Below, piece by piece: positions 7,050 through 15,588 of a stretch of 64,000 nucleotides of DNA. The first letter of the stretch is position 1. Each line of letters starts with the position of its first letter. The stretch comes from a virus: positions 1 through 64,000 of IMG/VR virus record IMGVR_UViG_3300013093_000028, one strand, 5' to 3'. The notes below the pieces were generated by a model. The model had not been told where the DNA came from. It ran no database searches and saw only the letters and a list, made by a program, of their open reading frames with translations. Made by a program: the position numbers and the translations under genes.

Positions 7050-7933
7050 TGAGTAATTCTGAAAAAGTATATCTAAACGCATTACGAGACATTTTAGAAA
7101 ACGGCGATGACCGACCTGATCGTACAGGGGTAGGTACACGCAGTATCTTTGGTCTCCAAATGCGTTTTGATTTAAGTGAAGGATTCCCTGCCATCACTAC
7201 CAAAAAACTAGCATGGAAGGCCTGTGTTAGTGAATTACTTTGGTTCATTGAAGGTTCAGGTGACGAACGAAGACTTGCTGAAATTTTACATGGTACACGT
7301 AACCCAAATATGAAAACTATTTGGACTGACAATGTTACTGCAGATTATTGGATTAAAAAACGTCACCAACGAAATGCCGCAGATTTAGGCCGTGTTTACG
7401 GGGTACAATGGCGTCGTTGGCGTAAACCACTGATTCGTATCAATAAGGTTGTGCTTCAAAATCACGATCAGTTGCTTGAATTAATTTCAGGAATTAAAGA
7501 TGACCCTTACAGTCGTAGGCATATTATATCTGCTTGGAATCCTGGAGAACTTGATTTAATGGCATTACCACCATGTCATATGATGGCACAGTTCTATGTT
7601 AGCAATGGTAGATTGAGTTGCCATATGTATCAACGTAGTGCTGACCTGTTCTTGGGTGTGCCTTTTAATATTGCGTCATATGCTTTGTTTACACATATGA
7701 TCGCACAAGTTTGTAATTTAGATGTTGGCGATTTGGTCATTAGCTTTGGTGATGCTCACATTTATAACACTCATTTTGAGCAAGTCAAAGAACAGTTGAC
7801 TAGAAACCCCTTGCCGTTACCTGTATTAAAATTAAATCCAGAAGTATCTGTTATTACAGACTTTGAAATGGAAGATATCACACTAGACGGATATCAAAGC
7901 CACGAGGCTATCAAAGCCCCCATGGCTGTTTAA
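7049..7933 (+). CDS. thyA: Thymidylate synthase ThyA
   Basis: 294 residues, slightly longer than the 264 of E. coli ThyA. It converts dUMP to dTMP using methylenetetrahydrofolate. The catalytic cysteine is C176 in LPPCHMM. Also present are the phosphate-binding R25 in DRTGVGT, QRSADLFLGVPFN (195-207) with the substrate-binding Asn, and GDAHIYNTHF (234-243). All key residues are intact. An insertion around 100-130 (WIKKRHQRN and so on) resembles other phage and bacterial long forms. It starts on the previous stop (TAATG). Its end overlaps by four bases the convergent fibre gene on the other strand. Confidence 0.95.
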   Translation: MSNSEKVYLNALRDILENGDDRPDRTGVGTRSIFGLQMRFDLSEGFPAITTKKLAWKACVSELLWFIEGSGDERRLAEILHGTRNPNMKTIWTDNVTADYWIKKRHQRNAADLGRVYGVQWRRWRKPLIRINKVVLQNHDQLLELISGIKDDPYSRRHIISAWNPGELDLMALPPCHMMAQFYVSNGRLSCHMYQRSADLFLGVPFNIASYALFTHMIAQVCNLDVGDLVISFGDAHIYNTHFEQVKEQLTRNPLPLPVLKLNPEVSVITDFEMEDITLDGYQSHEAIKAPMAV

Positions 7934-9141
7934 AGAACTAAAACTTCAATAACCGCAGGGCCATACGCATTAGTGCCTATGGCCTTGGCAAATACTGCGT
8001 TAGGCTCATCACCCCCAGAAATATATGCTTCTGCGTATCCTGGCATCCAGCTAGTAACTAACAAGTCACCTTTATTAATTGGCCCTAAAACCTGGCATGG
8101 AACACGTCCTTTTAACGCAATAGCAGGGTGAGTTTCGTCATTTCCAGCGTCTTTATTCATTAAATAGGCCGGATTTGTAGACACTATACCTATTACTGCG
8201 GTATCAGCATGATTATTAGTAACAGTGACTTCTTTAGATCCACCTAAACATAACACAGTACCTGGAGCATAAACAGCATCTGCCCAATAACGTTCTGCTA
8301 GGTCAGCATACTGTGCCGCTGTGGCTGTTGCGTTTAATACCTGTGTAGATACATTGTAATTAAATGTGCTGGTAGATAATATTGTCTGGGATCCAGTGGC
8401 CTGCACTAATGGAACATTCAGCACACCAGATGAAGTTGTAGACACCGTTACCTGAGATGCTAGATTGGCTGTAAGTGCTTCGGCGGCAGTTCCCCAAAGA
8501 TAAAATCCACTGGCCTGTGTTGATCCAGAACCGTTAGCATCTTTCAAGGTTATACCAGCTACTACGCCATTAACAAAGTTTGAATATAAGTCTGAAGTTG
8601 TTTTTGGTTCAAAGGACGAATTAGATATCACTGCCACTGGGTTTGACCCAATGTAGCCTTTTAAAATATTATAGGTATTTCCATCTGCCCCAATTTCAGC
8701 AACGGGTTGCCATGATGCCACTGATTCAACTGAATTATATGGGCCAATTGTAATCCACCTGCCAAATTCTGAACTCCAAGAATTTAATTGAACTGCCTGA
8801 GTATTCCACCAAAGATCACCGTTTAATGGTGTAGCAGTGATAGCCGGGTCCGTACTTTGGCTGGTGATATTGGCTAGTGGTTTAAAATTTACACCGTCAT
8901 AGCATATATTTAAATTGCGCTCATTTGTATTATTATTAAACCAAAGTTGTCCTTGAACAGGTTTGCTGGGAGCAGTACTATTGGCAAAATTTTCTAATAA
9001 GTATATAAAATTTTGGTTTTGTATTTGGCCATATCCGCTGTAATTACGACCAACAAACGATAGGCTGGTAGATTCGTCGACTGATCCGTCATCAACAGTG
9101 ACTAATTTGCTTCCATTTGAATTGTATAATATGTATGGCAT
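7930..9141 (-). CDS. Tail fibre protein, paralogue 1, with autoprocessing-like C-terminus
   Basis: 403 residues; ribosome site AAGGAT before the ATG at 9141. The N-terminal 70 residues share a module with the next three genes: MPYxI...DGSVD...SLSFVGRN, YGQIQNQNFIYLLENFA, GQLWFNN. A second short copy of the W-N pattern follows (GDLWWNT). The middle is Ser/Thr-rich beta structure. The C-terminal 120 residues (ADLAERYWADAVYAPGTVL, GIVSTNPAYLMN, LKGRVPCQVLGPINKGDLLV) match a domain common in cyanophage-type fibres and similar to G2-type intramolecular chaperone regions. Likely a virion fibre or spike acting in host contact. It is the last gene of the - strand block. Confidence 0.8.
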   Translation of the reverse strand: MPYILYNSNGSKLVTVDDGSVDESTSLSFVGRNYSGYGQIQNQNFIYLLENFANSTAPSKPVQGQLWFNNNTNERNLNICYDGVNFKPLANITSQSTDPAITATPLNGDLWWNTQAVQLNSWSSEFGRWITIGPYNSVESVASWQPVAEIGADGNTYNILKGYIGSNPVAVISNSSFEPKTTSDLYSNFVNGVVAGITLKDANGSGSTQASGFYLWGTAAEALTANLASQVTVSTTSSGVLNVPLVQATGSQTILSTSTFNYNVSTQVLNATATAAQYADLAERYWADAVYAPGTVLCLGGSKEVTVTNNHADTAVIGIVSTNPAYLMNKDAGNDETHPAIALKGRVPCQVLGPINKGDLLVTSWMPGYAEAYISGGDEPNAVFAKAIGTNAYGPAVIEVLVL

Positions 9142-9151
9142 TTCTAAATCC

Positions 9152-10801
9152 TTAAGTTTTAATTATTCCGTAGAGGGCGATATTTTTTGGACGTGTTTCA
9201 CCAACATCCGCAATAGGATTACCCGAAGCATCTTCAGCATTGCCAGTTAACCACATCTGTGCTCCGCCACCGTAACTGGATCTAGCATCATAATTAAATG
9301 GACCAACTGATGTGCCTGGCCAGTTGCTTGATCCAGCGGCACCTGTCAATTGATCATCGCCCGGAAATACATGGTAGTGCGATTTTATAACAGCATTGTC
9401 TGATTGTATAGTTGAGTACAACCTACCAGGATCTCTGCCAGCACCATGATCGGCACCCCGTACAAAATAACCTCGAAGATCTGGTAGAGTAAAACTTGCG
9501 CCGTTGGCCCCGTAAGGGCTGGTAGCACCGCCCAAAGCAATATATAAATTGTAATATTGATCAACGCCTACAGATGAACCGTCTGCTAATAGGAATCCTG
9601 CTGGCACAGTTCCACCAGCAATGTACATGATCGTTCCTGGTGGTATTGGTGTATACCCAGCTGCCAATGATGAAATTTGTAATTGTAAAGTTGCTATAGT
9701 TGCCGACAAGGTTGCCGCGACTGTATCAACATAAGTCTTTGTGGCTTTTTGTGTTGCTAGATTTCCGTCCGAATCTGCTGATAAAGTACCGTCTGTATCA
9801 AATTTACTAATTGTTTGATTGTTACTGGCCGATATTAAATTGGTAAATGTTGCCGATGATAATATGACACCATTAACATTTAAACTATTTGAAGAAATAT
9901 TTTGTGAATGAACGCTGTTGGTCCAAACTGTGCCCCATGTTAGACTTTGGGATCCTAAATTTACAGCATTAGTAGTTGATGGAGTAATTGAAGTATCAGC
10001 GAACCAAGATCCAGCCAAAATACCAGCATTATTAAAACTAGTTAGTTTAGATGCGGTCAAACCGTTGACCGAAGTATTTCCTGATGAATTTCTTTGTACA
10101 ATTGATGCGCCTGCCGATATAGATGATGATGCTGTGAGATAGGTCGACTGAGTTTCATCTAATAAAGCGTTTGAAGACCCGCTAGTTTGAGAGTATCCAA
10201 AAAGTTCCACATCACTGCTGGCATAATTTTTAAATGTAATGCCTCTATTCAATGAAGGGAATCCGTCCACAGCATTTACATAGGAAATGTTAAAAGCATC
10301 TCGGCTTATAATGGCAATTACTTCGCCGTTTATTACACATTCAATAACAGCATGGGCAACATTGTTAGTGTCCATTAATTCCACTGAACTAAACTTTGTT
10401 GTACTAAATCCAGAAACACCTTCTGGACCAATATTGATAAACCCGGTGCCTGTATTAATTTTTAAAATTTGATTGCTAGTATCAAACCAAAGATTGCCTT
10501 GTATTGATACAATAGGCGGAATTGCGTCATAGGTAATAACACCCAAAGTTTGCCAACCATTATTATAAACATTTAAAGAATTATTAGTAGTATCAAACCA
10601 TAATTGCCCAACTAATGGACTAACTGGTGGCACTCCGTAGGCAAAATTTTCCAACATATGGATAAAATCAGAATTTTGAACTTGACCAAAACCAACAACA
10701 TTTTTACCAATCAGCGAGATACTAGACGATAAACTGTCAATTGTGCCGTCGGCTATTTCAGTTAGTGTTGTTCCGTCAGATTTTAAAATTTGATATGGCA
10801 T
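9152..10801 (-). CDS. Tail fibre protein, paralogue 2, with tail-collar domain
   Basis: 549 residues. It begins with the shared fibre module (MPYQILKSDGTTLTEIADGT, then ISLIGKNVVGFGQVQNSDF, then GQLWFDT). From about residue 380 it carries a phage tail-collar domain: PPGTIMYIAGGTVPAGFLLA, TLPDLRGYFVRGADHG, and near the end HYH and GETRPKNIALYGIIK. This C-terminal type is typical of short and long tail fibres and forms the receptor-facing tip. The central region (about 180-375) is repetitive beta-rich sequence. It lies 10 bases from its neighbour and is probably co-transcribed with the other fibre genes. Confidence 0.85.
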   Translation of the reverse strand: MPYQILKSDGTTLTEIADGTIDSLSSSISLIGKNVVGFGQVQNSDFIHMLENFAYGVPPVSPLVGQLWFDTTNNSLNVYNNGWQTLGVITYDAIPPIVSIQGNLWFDTSNQILKINTGTGFINIGPEGVSGFSTTKFSSVELMDTNNVAHAVIECVINGEVIAIISRDAFNISYVNAVDGFPSLNRGITFKNYASSDVELFGYSQTSGSSNALLDETQSTYLTASSSISAGASIVQRNSSGNTSVNGLTASKLTSFNNAGILAGSWFADTSITPSTTNAVNLGSQSLTWGTVWTNSVHSQNISSNSLNVNGVILSSATFTNLISASNNQTISKFDTDGTLSADSDGNLATQKATKTYVDTVAATLSATIATLQLQISSLAAGYTPIPPGTIMYIAGGTVPAGFLLADGSSVGVDQYYNLYIALGGATSPYGANGASFTLPDLRGYFVRGADHGAGRDPGRLYSTIQSDNAVIKSHYHVFPGDDQLTGAAGSSNWPGTSVGPFNYDARSSYGGGAQMWLTGNAEDASGNPIADVGETRPKNIALYGIIKT

Positions 10802-10810
10802 TAATTTTCC

Positions 10811-11824
10811 TTACATTACCACATTGACTGCGGCAGCTGTTATTACACTGTAATATTTTGTTCCTGTAGAGTATACTTCAACTGGTTGCCAACTAACACC
10901 TTGTAGAGCATTATTTTGGATTTGGAATCTACGAACCTGGGTTCCCACACCGCTATTACCAGTTGATCCTGATTTACTAAATGAGCAAATTACTCTGGCT
11001 TCAGAACCCAATGGAACTCCAATTTCATTTGTAGATGTTGAAGCAGATACTGGATACATTAATCCTAAAACACTGGCAATCGCTTGATTTTGTAATTGAT
11101 ATGAAGCATACAACGATACATTATGAGAATCGCTAGTTGTTAGCACAGATGGATCCAAGGAATCAATATTAACTGATGCTGAAAGATATCTATTAAACAC
11201 CTGTCCTGATACTTTTAAGTCACCGTTAATTGTTAAACCAGCAACTACTGTAGCAGTACTGGTGCTGAAATATGTTTGGGCTGCCGCCGAAGTCAATGAA
11301 AATGCTGAATTACTGATCATGCCAACAGTAGTTCCGTAATTGTTTATCAACGTAACTTGTTGAGTTGCCAATGTAGTGGCATCAACTAATGTGGTAGTAG
11401 GTAATACCCATCCATTACTGCCTACCGATTGTGGGAAGATGGGGCCAACAGTATACAATGTATTATTGTTGAACAATTTTAATTGACTATTTGTACTATC
11501 CCACCAAAAAGCTCCAGAGTTTAAAATACCAGGTTGTGTTCCAGAAACAATGGCACCGCTAACTGGATTGAATCCGTTATCATAAACATACAGACGTTGC
11601 GCAGTAGTATTGTACCATAGTTGTCCAGTTACTGGATTTACTGGGGGATTTCCGTATGTGCTAGAAAAACTTTCTAATAATTTTACAAAGTTATTGTTGA
11701 TATACTGTCCATAATTACTGACATTTTTACCAACTAATGAAAGGCTAGTTGTAACATTGTCTACTGAATTATCTGACAATAATAGTAGTGTGGTTCCGTC
11801 TGAATTTAAAATTGTATATGCCAT
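10811..11824 (-). CDS. Tail fibre protein, paralogue 3
   Basis: 337 residues starting with the shared module MAYTILNSDGTTLLLLSDNS, TSLSLVGKNVSNYGQYINNNF and GQLWYNTTAQRL. A second copy of the W-pattern follows (GAFWWDSTNSQLKLF). It lacks the collar domain of its neighbours and ends in a beta-rich segment (VRRFQIQNNALQGVSWQPVE). The shared N-terminus suggests all four fibres dock to the same baseplate site or to each other. The 3' genes of the block are spaced by only 2-10 bases. Confidence 0.78.
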   Translation of the reverse strand: MAYTILNSDGTTLLLLSDNSVDNVTTSLSLVGKNVSNYGQYINNNFVKLLESFSSTYGNPPVNPVTGQLWYNTTAQRLYVYDNGFNPVSGAIVSGTQPGILNSGAFWWDSTNSQLKLFNNNTLYTVGPIFPQSVGSNGWVLPTTTLVDATTLATQQVTLINNYGTTVGMISNSAFSLTSAAAQTYFSTSTATVVAGLTINGDLKVSGQVFNRYLSASVNIDSLDPSVLTTSDSHNVSLYASYQLQNQAIASVLGLMYPVSASTSTNEIGVPLGSEARVICSFSKSGSTGNSGVGTQVRRFQIQNNALQGVSWQPVEVYSTGTKYYSVITAAAVNVVM

Positions 11825-11825
11825 T

Positions 11826-13637
11826 TTAGTACTTTATTATATAGTTAGCGTAGCCGGTCTCAGTACCGGGTACTTTGTATACTGCTGTTGCTGTTCTCAA
11901 ATCAGGAACATTAAAATTAGGAACAACTCCTCCATAGATAAAATTACCAGCACCTTGATATTGTAGCGCGGCAGCCAAATTAGGATATGATGCTATGGCA
12001 TAGCTGGATCCATCACACAATAGCCATCCTGCTGGAGGAATATTACTACCATGCATAATTATCATGCCTGGGCCATAAAAACCTTGAGTCAATTGATTAA
12101 TACTAATTTGCTGTGGACCAGTATAACTGGCATTAGTTGATGTATCAACTACCATCAATGTCATGTTACCTGATGTATATGTTGCTGTATGTTGAGCTGT
12201 AATTGCGCTGGATGTTAGTGTTGTATTAAATGTTGCGGTTGATCCATTACCATAAAATATAACATTAGTAGCTGTTACCTGTCCTTGTAATTTAAAATTA
12301 GTACCATAGGTCAATCCTGTGGCTGGGCCGTTAAACACACCAAATACCTGTGTACTTGTAGTGCCAATTGCGCTGGCATAAATTCTGTTGAACTGTGCTG
12401 TTGGCGATCCTATGTCATAGGTACCAGTTACTGAAGGTAAAATCCCAGCACCTGCTTTTGGATTGCCGCTATTATCTAGCCAGTTTACATAGATTTGGCC
12501 ATCAACAGTAATATCATCCCCAAATACAGACGTGCCACCAACACTTAATGTACCAGATGTGGCAACATTGCCAGTTATTGTAGTAGAACCGCCTACACTA
12601 AGGCCAAGGGATACACTAGCGGCACCATTAACTACCAAGCTAGGATTATTAATGGATGTTGTTGTATTGATTGTAACGACTCCATCAGCAACTACCACTG
12701 TGTTGTTTGGCAAACTACTGATGCCATTGGTTGTTTTAATGACAATGTTACCACCAGCAGTGTTGTTTAGCAACACAGCATCGTTAATGTATTTGTATAA
12801 TTGTATATAGTCACTGCTATTAGACCCAGCTATACTGATAACCACACCGTCACGTCCCTGGGATCCAGATTGGTTATTGGCGTTGGGTGTAGAAAATAAT
12901 AGTCTGCCAGTTATTACTTGACCGTTTACTGAATTATCATTTTTTCTTAGGAAACTGCCAGCACTATACAGAGCATTGTTAACTGTCAAATTGGCTGCAC
13001 TAGCAGAAATACCGTTGAAAAATGACCCCGAGATCGCATTGACTCCAGGATAAATTGCAGTAAATCCAGCAAGTATTGGGTTTGGAATAAAAGTTTCATT
13101 TGCTAGGACTGTTACTCTATTACCGTTAACATAGGTAGATGTAATTTGATGATAAGTGCCTGTGGTATCTACCACTGTTTCGACAACCGGACCATTTAAT
13201 TCTCCAGTACCTGCGTTACCAACAGCTATCCAACTACCAGCATTATAAATGTTAAGCTGGCTTAGTTGAGTGTTAACCCAAATATCTCCAGATTTTAATG
13301 CGGTAGTTAAAGATGGATCAGTGGCCTGTTGATAAATTCCGTTTGCGCTAGCCCAATTAATAGCGCCAGCTGTGCCATCCATTATGCGTAATACCTTATT
13401 ACCAGGATTGCTAGTGTCGTACCATAATTGACCTTCAATAGGATTAGTAGGAGGTAACGAACTAGAAAAGTTTTCTAAAAGACTTAGGAAATTTTGATCA
13501 ATTGCTTGTCCAAAATTTGGGTATCCTTTTCCAACCAAAGTTAGACTAGTGTCAACAGTATTAACGCCTGGAGGCATATCTGGAACTGTAACAGCAGTAA
13601 TTTTACTTGGATCTGAAAAATTAAGTGTATATGGCAT
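11826..13637 (-). CDS. Tail fibre protein, paralogue 4, with tail-collar domain
   Basis: 603 residues, the largest of the four paralogues. It opens with the shared module (TSLTLVGKGYPNFGQAIDQNF, then LLENFSSSLPPTNPIEGQLW) and a second W-pattern (SGDIWVNTQLSQLNIYN). The middle has repeated beta motifs such as VVNGAASVSLGLSVGGSTT and VGGTSVFGDDITVDGQIYV, typical of phage fibre shafts. Residues about 520-590 form a tail-collar domain: GPGMIIMHGSNIPPAGWLLC and NFNVPDLRTATAV. It is probably a trimeric fibre. It follows the 215-residue virion protein by two bases. Confidence 0.85.
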   Translation of the reverse strand: MPYTLNFSDPSKITAVTVPDMPPGVNTVDTSLTLVGKGYPNFGQAIDQNFLSLLENFSSSLPPTNPIEGQLWYDTSNPGNKVLRIMDGTAGAINWASANGIYQQATDPSLTTALKSGDIWVNTQLSQLNIYNAGSWIAVGNAGTGELNGPVVETVVDTTGTYHQITSTYVNGNRVTVLANETFIPNPILAGFTAIYPGVNAISGSFFNGISASAANLTVNNALYSAGSFLRKNDNSVNGQVITGRLLFSTPNANNQSGSQGRDGVVISIAGSNSSDYIQLYKYINDAVLLNNTAGGNIVIKTTNGISSLPNNTVVVADGVVTINTTTSINNPSLVVNGAASVSLGLSVGGSTTITGNVATSGTLSVGGTSVFGDDITVDGQIYVNWLDNSGNPKAGAGILPSVTGTYDIGSPTAQFNRIYASAIGTTSTQVFGVFNGPATGLTYGTNFKLQGQVTATNVIFYGNGSTATFNTTLTSSAITAQHTATYTSGNMTLMVVDTSTNASYTGPQQISINQLTQGFYGPGMIIMHGSNIPPAGWLLCDGSSYAIASYPNLAAALQYQGAGNFIYGGVVPNFNVPDLRTATAVYKVPGTETGYANYIIKY

Positions 13638-13639
13638 GA

Positions 13640-14269
13640 TTAATTCCCGCTGTTGCTAAGACTTTGAACCCTAACTGTATAATCAATTTGAATCATTCTG
13701 TTCAATGATTTTTGTACTGGATGGAATATGACATGTGTTAATAACATTCCTGTGCCTGGTCCATTTGGACTATAACTTAATAAACCTAATTCATCAAATA
13801 CGTAAGTTCCATTAGAATTGGTAGCATTGTCAAATGCTGTTTGACCATTGGGTTCGCCAAAATCTAATAAACAGCTTACTAAGATATCGCTATAAGCAGT
13901 GCCAGTAATATGACGCACTTGCATGTAGTTATTTGTAGGATTTAAATCAGTAGTTTGCTGTGCGTCTACGGTTTTATAATAAGTTTGATTATATAAACTA
14001 GCACTAGTACCAATTGTATTTGGAGTTAGATATGTAATAATGCCAGTATCATCAACTCGTGTGCCGCCATTGCCAAACGCCATTTCATAGATAGTACCAT
14101 ATCCCTGATTACTCAAACTCTGCGCCATAGCAAGACTAAAATTTTCGTAATGGATTGCATTCTTTTTATCAATAAAAACTTCTTTAGTATTAGGGTCAAA
14201 TATCTTAATATGTCCCTGTACTCGCATATTGCCCTGTTCATTGGGCTGTTGTTGTGGGTAGTTTGTCAT
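13640..14269 (-). CDS. Conserved virion-associated protein of the fibre cluster
   Basis: About 209 residues from the ATG at 14269. A longer start at 14287 exists, but it lies right at the predicted start of a transcript from the late box at 14292-14299 and has no ribosome site, so I prefer the inner Met. The protein contains VQGHIKIFDPNTKEVFIDKK, AIHYENFSLAMAQSL, IYEMAFGNGGTRVDDTGIIT and MIQIDYTVRV, a pattern seen in structural regions of T4-like marine phages. No enzyme motif is visible. Its place between a protease and the fibres suggests a small tail or fibre-attachment part; this is inference. Confidence 0.7.
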   Translation of the reverse strand: MTNYPQQQPNEQGNMRVQGHIKIFDPNTKEVFIDKKNAIHYENFSLAMAQSLSNQGYGTIYEMAFGNGGTRVDDTGIITYLTPNTIGTSASLYNQTYYKTVDAQQTTDLNPTNNYMQVRHITGTAYSDILVSCLLDFGEPNGQTAFDNATNSNGTYVFDELGLLSYSPNGPGTGMLLTHVIFHPVQKSLNRMIQIDYTVRVQSLSNSGN

Positions 14270-14291
14270 TGTTGAGCTCTGTTTCATATGA

Positions 14292-14299
14292 TATTTATC
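14292..14299 (-). promoter_or_regulatory. Late promoter box GATAAATA
   Basis: GATAAATA on the - strand matches the NATAAATA late promoter form described for T4-like cyanophages. It lies directly upstream of the 209-residue virion protein and could drive it and the four fibre genes. Confidence 0.45.
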
Positions 14300-14310
14300 T
14301 AAGTATTTTC

Positions 14311-15588
14311 TTAGTGTTTAAATCGTATAGTTGTTCTTGGAAATGTTTGCCCTTGAATGGGTCGAATACTAGCCTGTCTTGGGAATGTCATACCTTGGTT
14401 TGATCGAAGACTTTGAATAAGACTTAATAAAGAATATCCATTTGGTGCTCCCATACCTGTAACAGGATCCCAACCAACTCGTGATGCGTATCCTTGGGCT
14501 ATGGCTGTGGCATTGGTACCTGTAGTGATATCGTAAAATGCAGTTGGATTGGCATAAAACAGTTGATTGTATGCTACTGATCCCAATGCTTTACCAGTTA
14601 ATGCCTTGATTCTAGCTATCATACCTGCCATAACGGGAGTAGATGCGCTGGTACCACCAACACCGCTTAGAGTTCCACCGGTATAAAACGCATAGGCATT
14701 GGCCATTGGACCAGAAATGTCTGGAATACCCCTCGCAGTCACAGATGTTAATGCTCCAGTAACGTGAGTCGAGCTATTATATGTTTGATATTGTAAACCA
14801 CTTTGCCAGCTAGGAGCTGAAAATATTGAACTAAATCCGCCGCCACTACCAAAAGTACTACCAAAAGTAGAATCGTCTTGTTCAGTTGTTTCTGTTAAAC
14901 GAGCATTGGTTGCTGTGTTTATGGTAAGATGTGTTCCCCCAACAGCAATCATATAAGGGCTGGATGGCGGGTAATTGACTGCCTCAGACCCGCTTAAAGA
15001 AGACCCAGAATCCCCAGAACTATTTACAAACGCAATATTATTGGAATTAGCCAATTGTAGTTGTGATGATAAAAAATCTCCACCAGATTCACTGAATGTC
15101 CAACTTAGTGAGATTACATCACAACCATCAGAAATAGCCCTGGCAATGGTACTTTGAACATTGGCCACTGTAGTAGAACTGGTGTTTATGTAAATGGTAA
15201 TATTAGCCTGAGGGACTAATGTAGCAATACATGTGATATCCAGTATATTTTCCCCGTCAGCATTGCTGTCACTGGTGCCAGTTGCGCCATTTAACAATAC
15301 CTGCGTTATAGTTGGTGCTGATACTGATGCTGGAAGAATTCCTTTGGTTTTGTAAGATGAAAACGTTGAGTTAAGATCACTTTGAAGGAAAGTTCCACCA
15401 AAACTAATAATTCCAACCTTAATACCTGCTCCAGAATGATAAGGCATATTATACGCTGTGGCAATTTGAGGAGGTGTAAGATATATATAATTACCACTAG
15501 AATAATAACCAGTATTTGTGTGTACTGATTCATCAATTGGCGTTACAGTTAAATCCGCAAGCTGGGCGACTATTTGTTCATCAGACAT
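14311..15588 (-). CDS. Sedolisin-type serine-carboxyl peptidase (S53) in the tail cluster
   Basis: 425 residues with the full sedolisin active site: E113 and D117 in DGENILD, the oxyanion D193 in SGDSGS, and the nucleophile S314 in GGTSASTPV. The spacing (E to S, 201) is close to that of sedolisin (207). A C-terminal calcium site is indicated by DITTG (353-357) and GWDPVTGMGAPNG (372-384). Secreted sedolisins carry a long inhibitory propeptide of about 170-190 residues; here only about 50 residues precede the fold and no signal peptide is seen. The last 28 residues contain QGMTFPR and QGQTFPR, a doubled motif. It lies between the collagen-like and fibre genes, so a virion-borne protease is likely. 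Confidence 0.85.
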   Translation of the reverse strand: MSDEQIVAQLADLTVTPIDESVHTNTGYYSSGNYIYLTPPQIATAYNMPYHSGAGIKVGIISFGGTFLQSDLNSTFSSYKTKGILPASVSAPTITQVLLNGATGTSDSNADGENILDITCIATLVPQANITIYINTSSTTVANVQSTIARAISDGCDVISLSWTFSESGGDFLSSQLQLANSNNIAFVNSSGDSGSSLSGSEAVNYPPSSPYMIAVGGTHLTINTATNARLTETTEQDDSTFGSTFGSGGGFSSIFSAPSWQSGLQYQTYNSSTHVTGALTSVTARGIPDISGPMANAYAFYTGGTLSGVGGTSASTPVMAGMIARIKALTGKALGSVAYNQLFYANPTAFYDITTGTNATAIAQGYASRVGWDPVTGMGAPNGYSLLSLIQSLRSNQGMTFPRQASIRPIQGQTFPRTTIRFKH

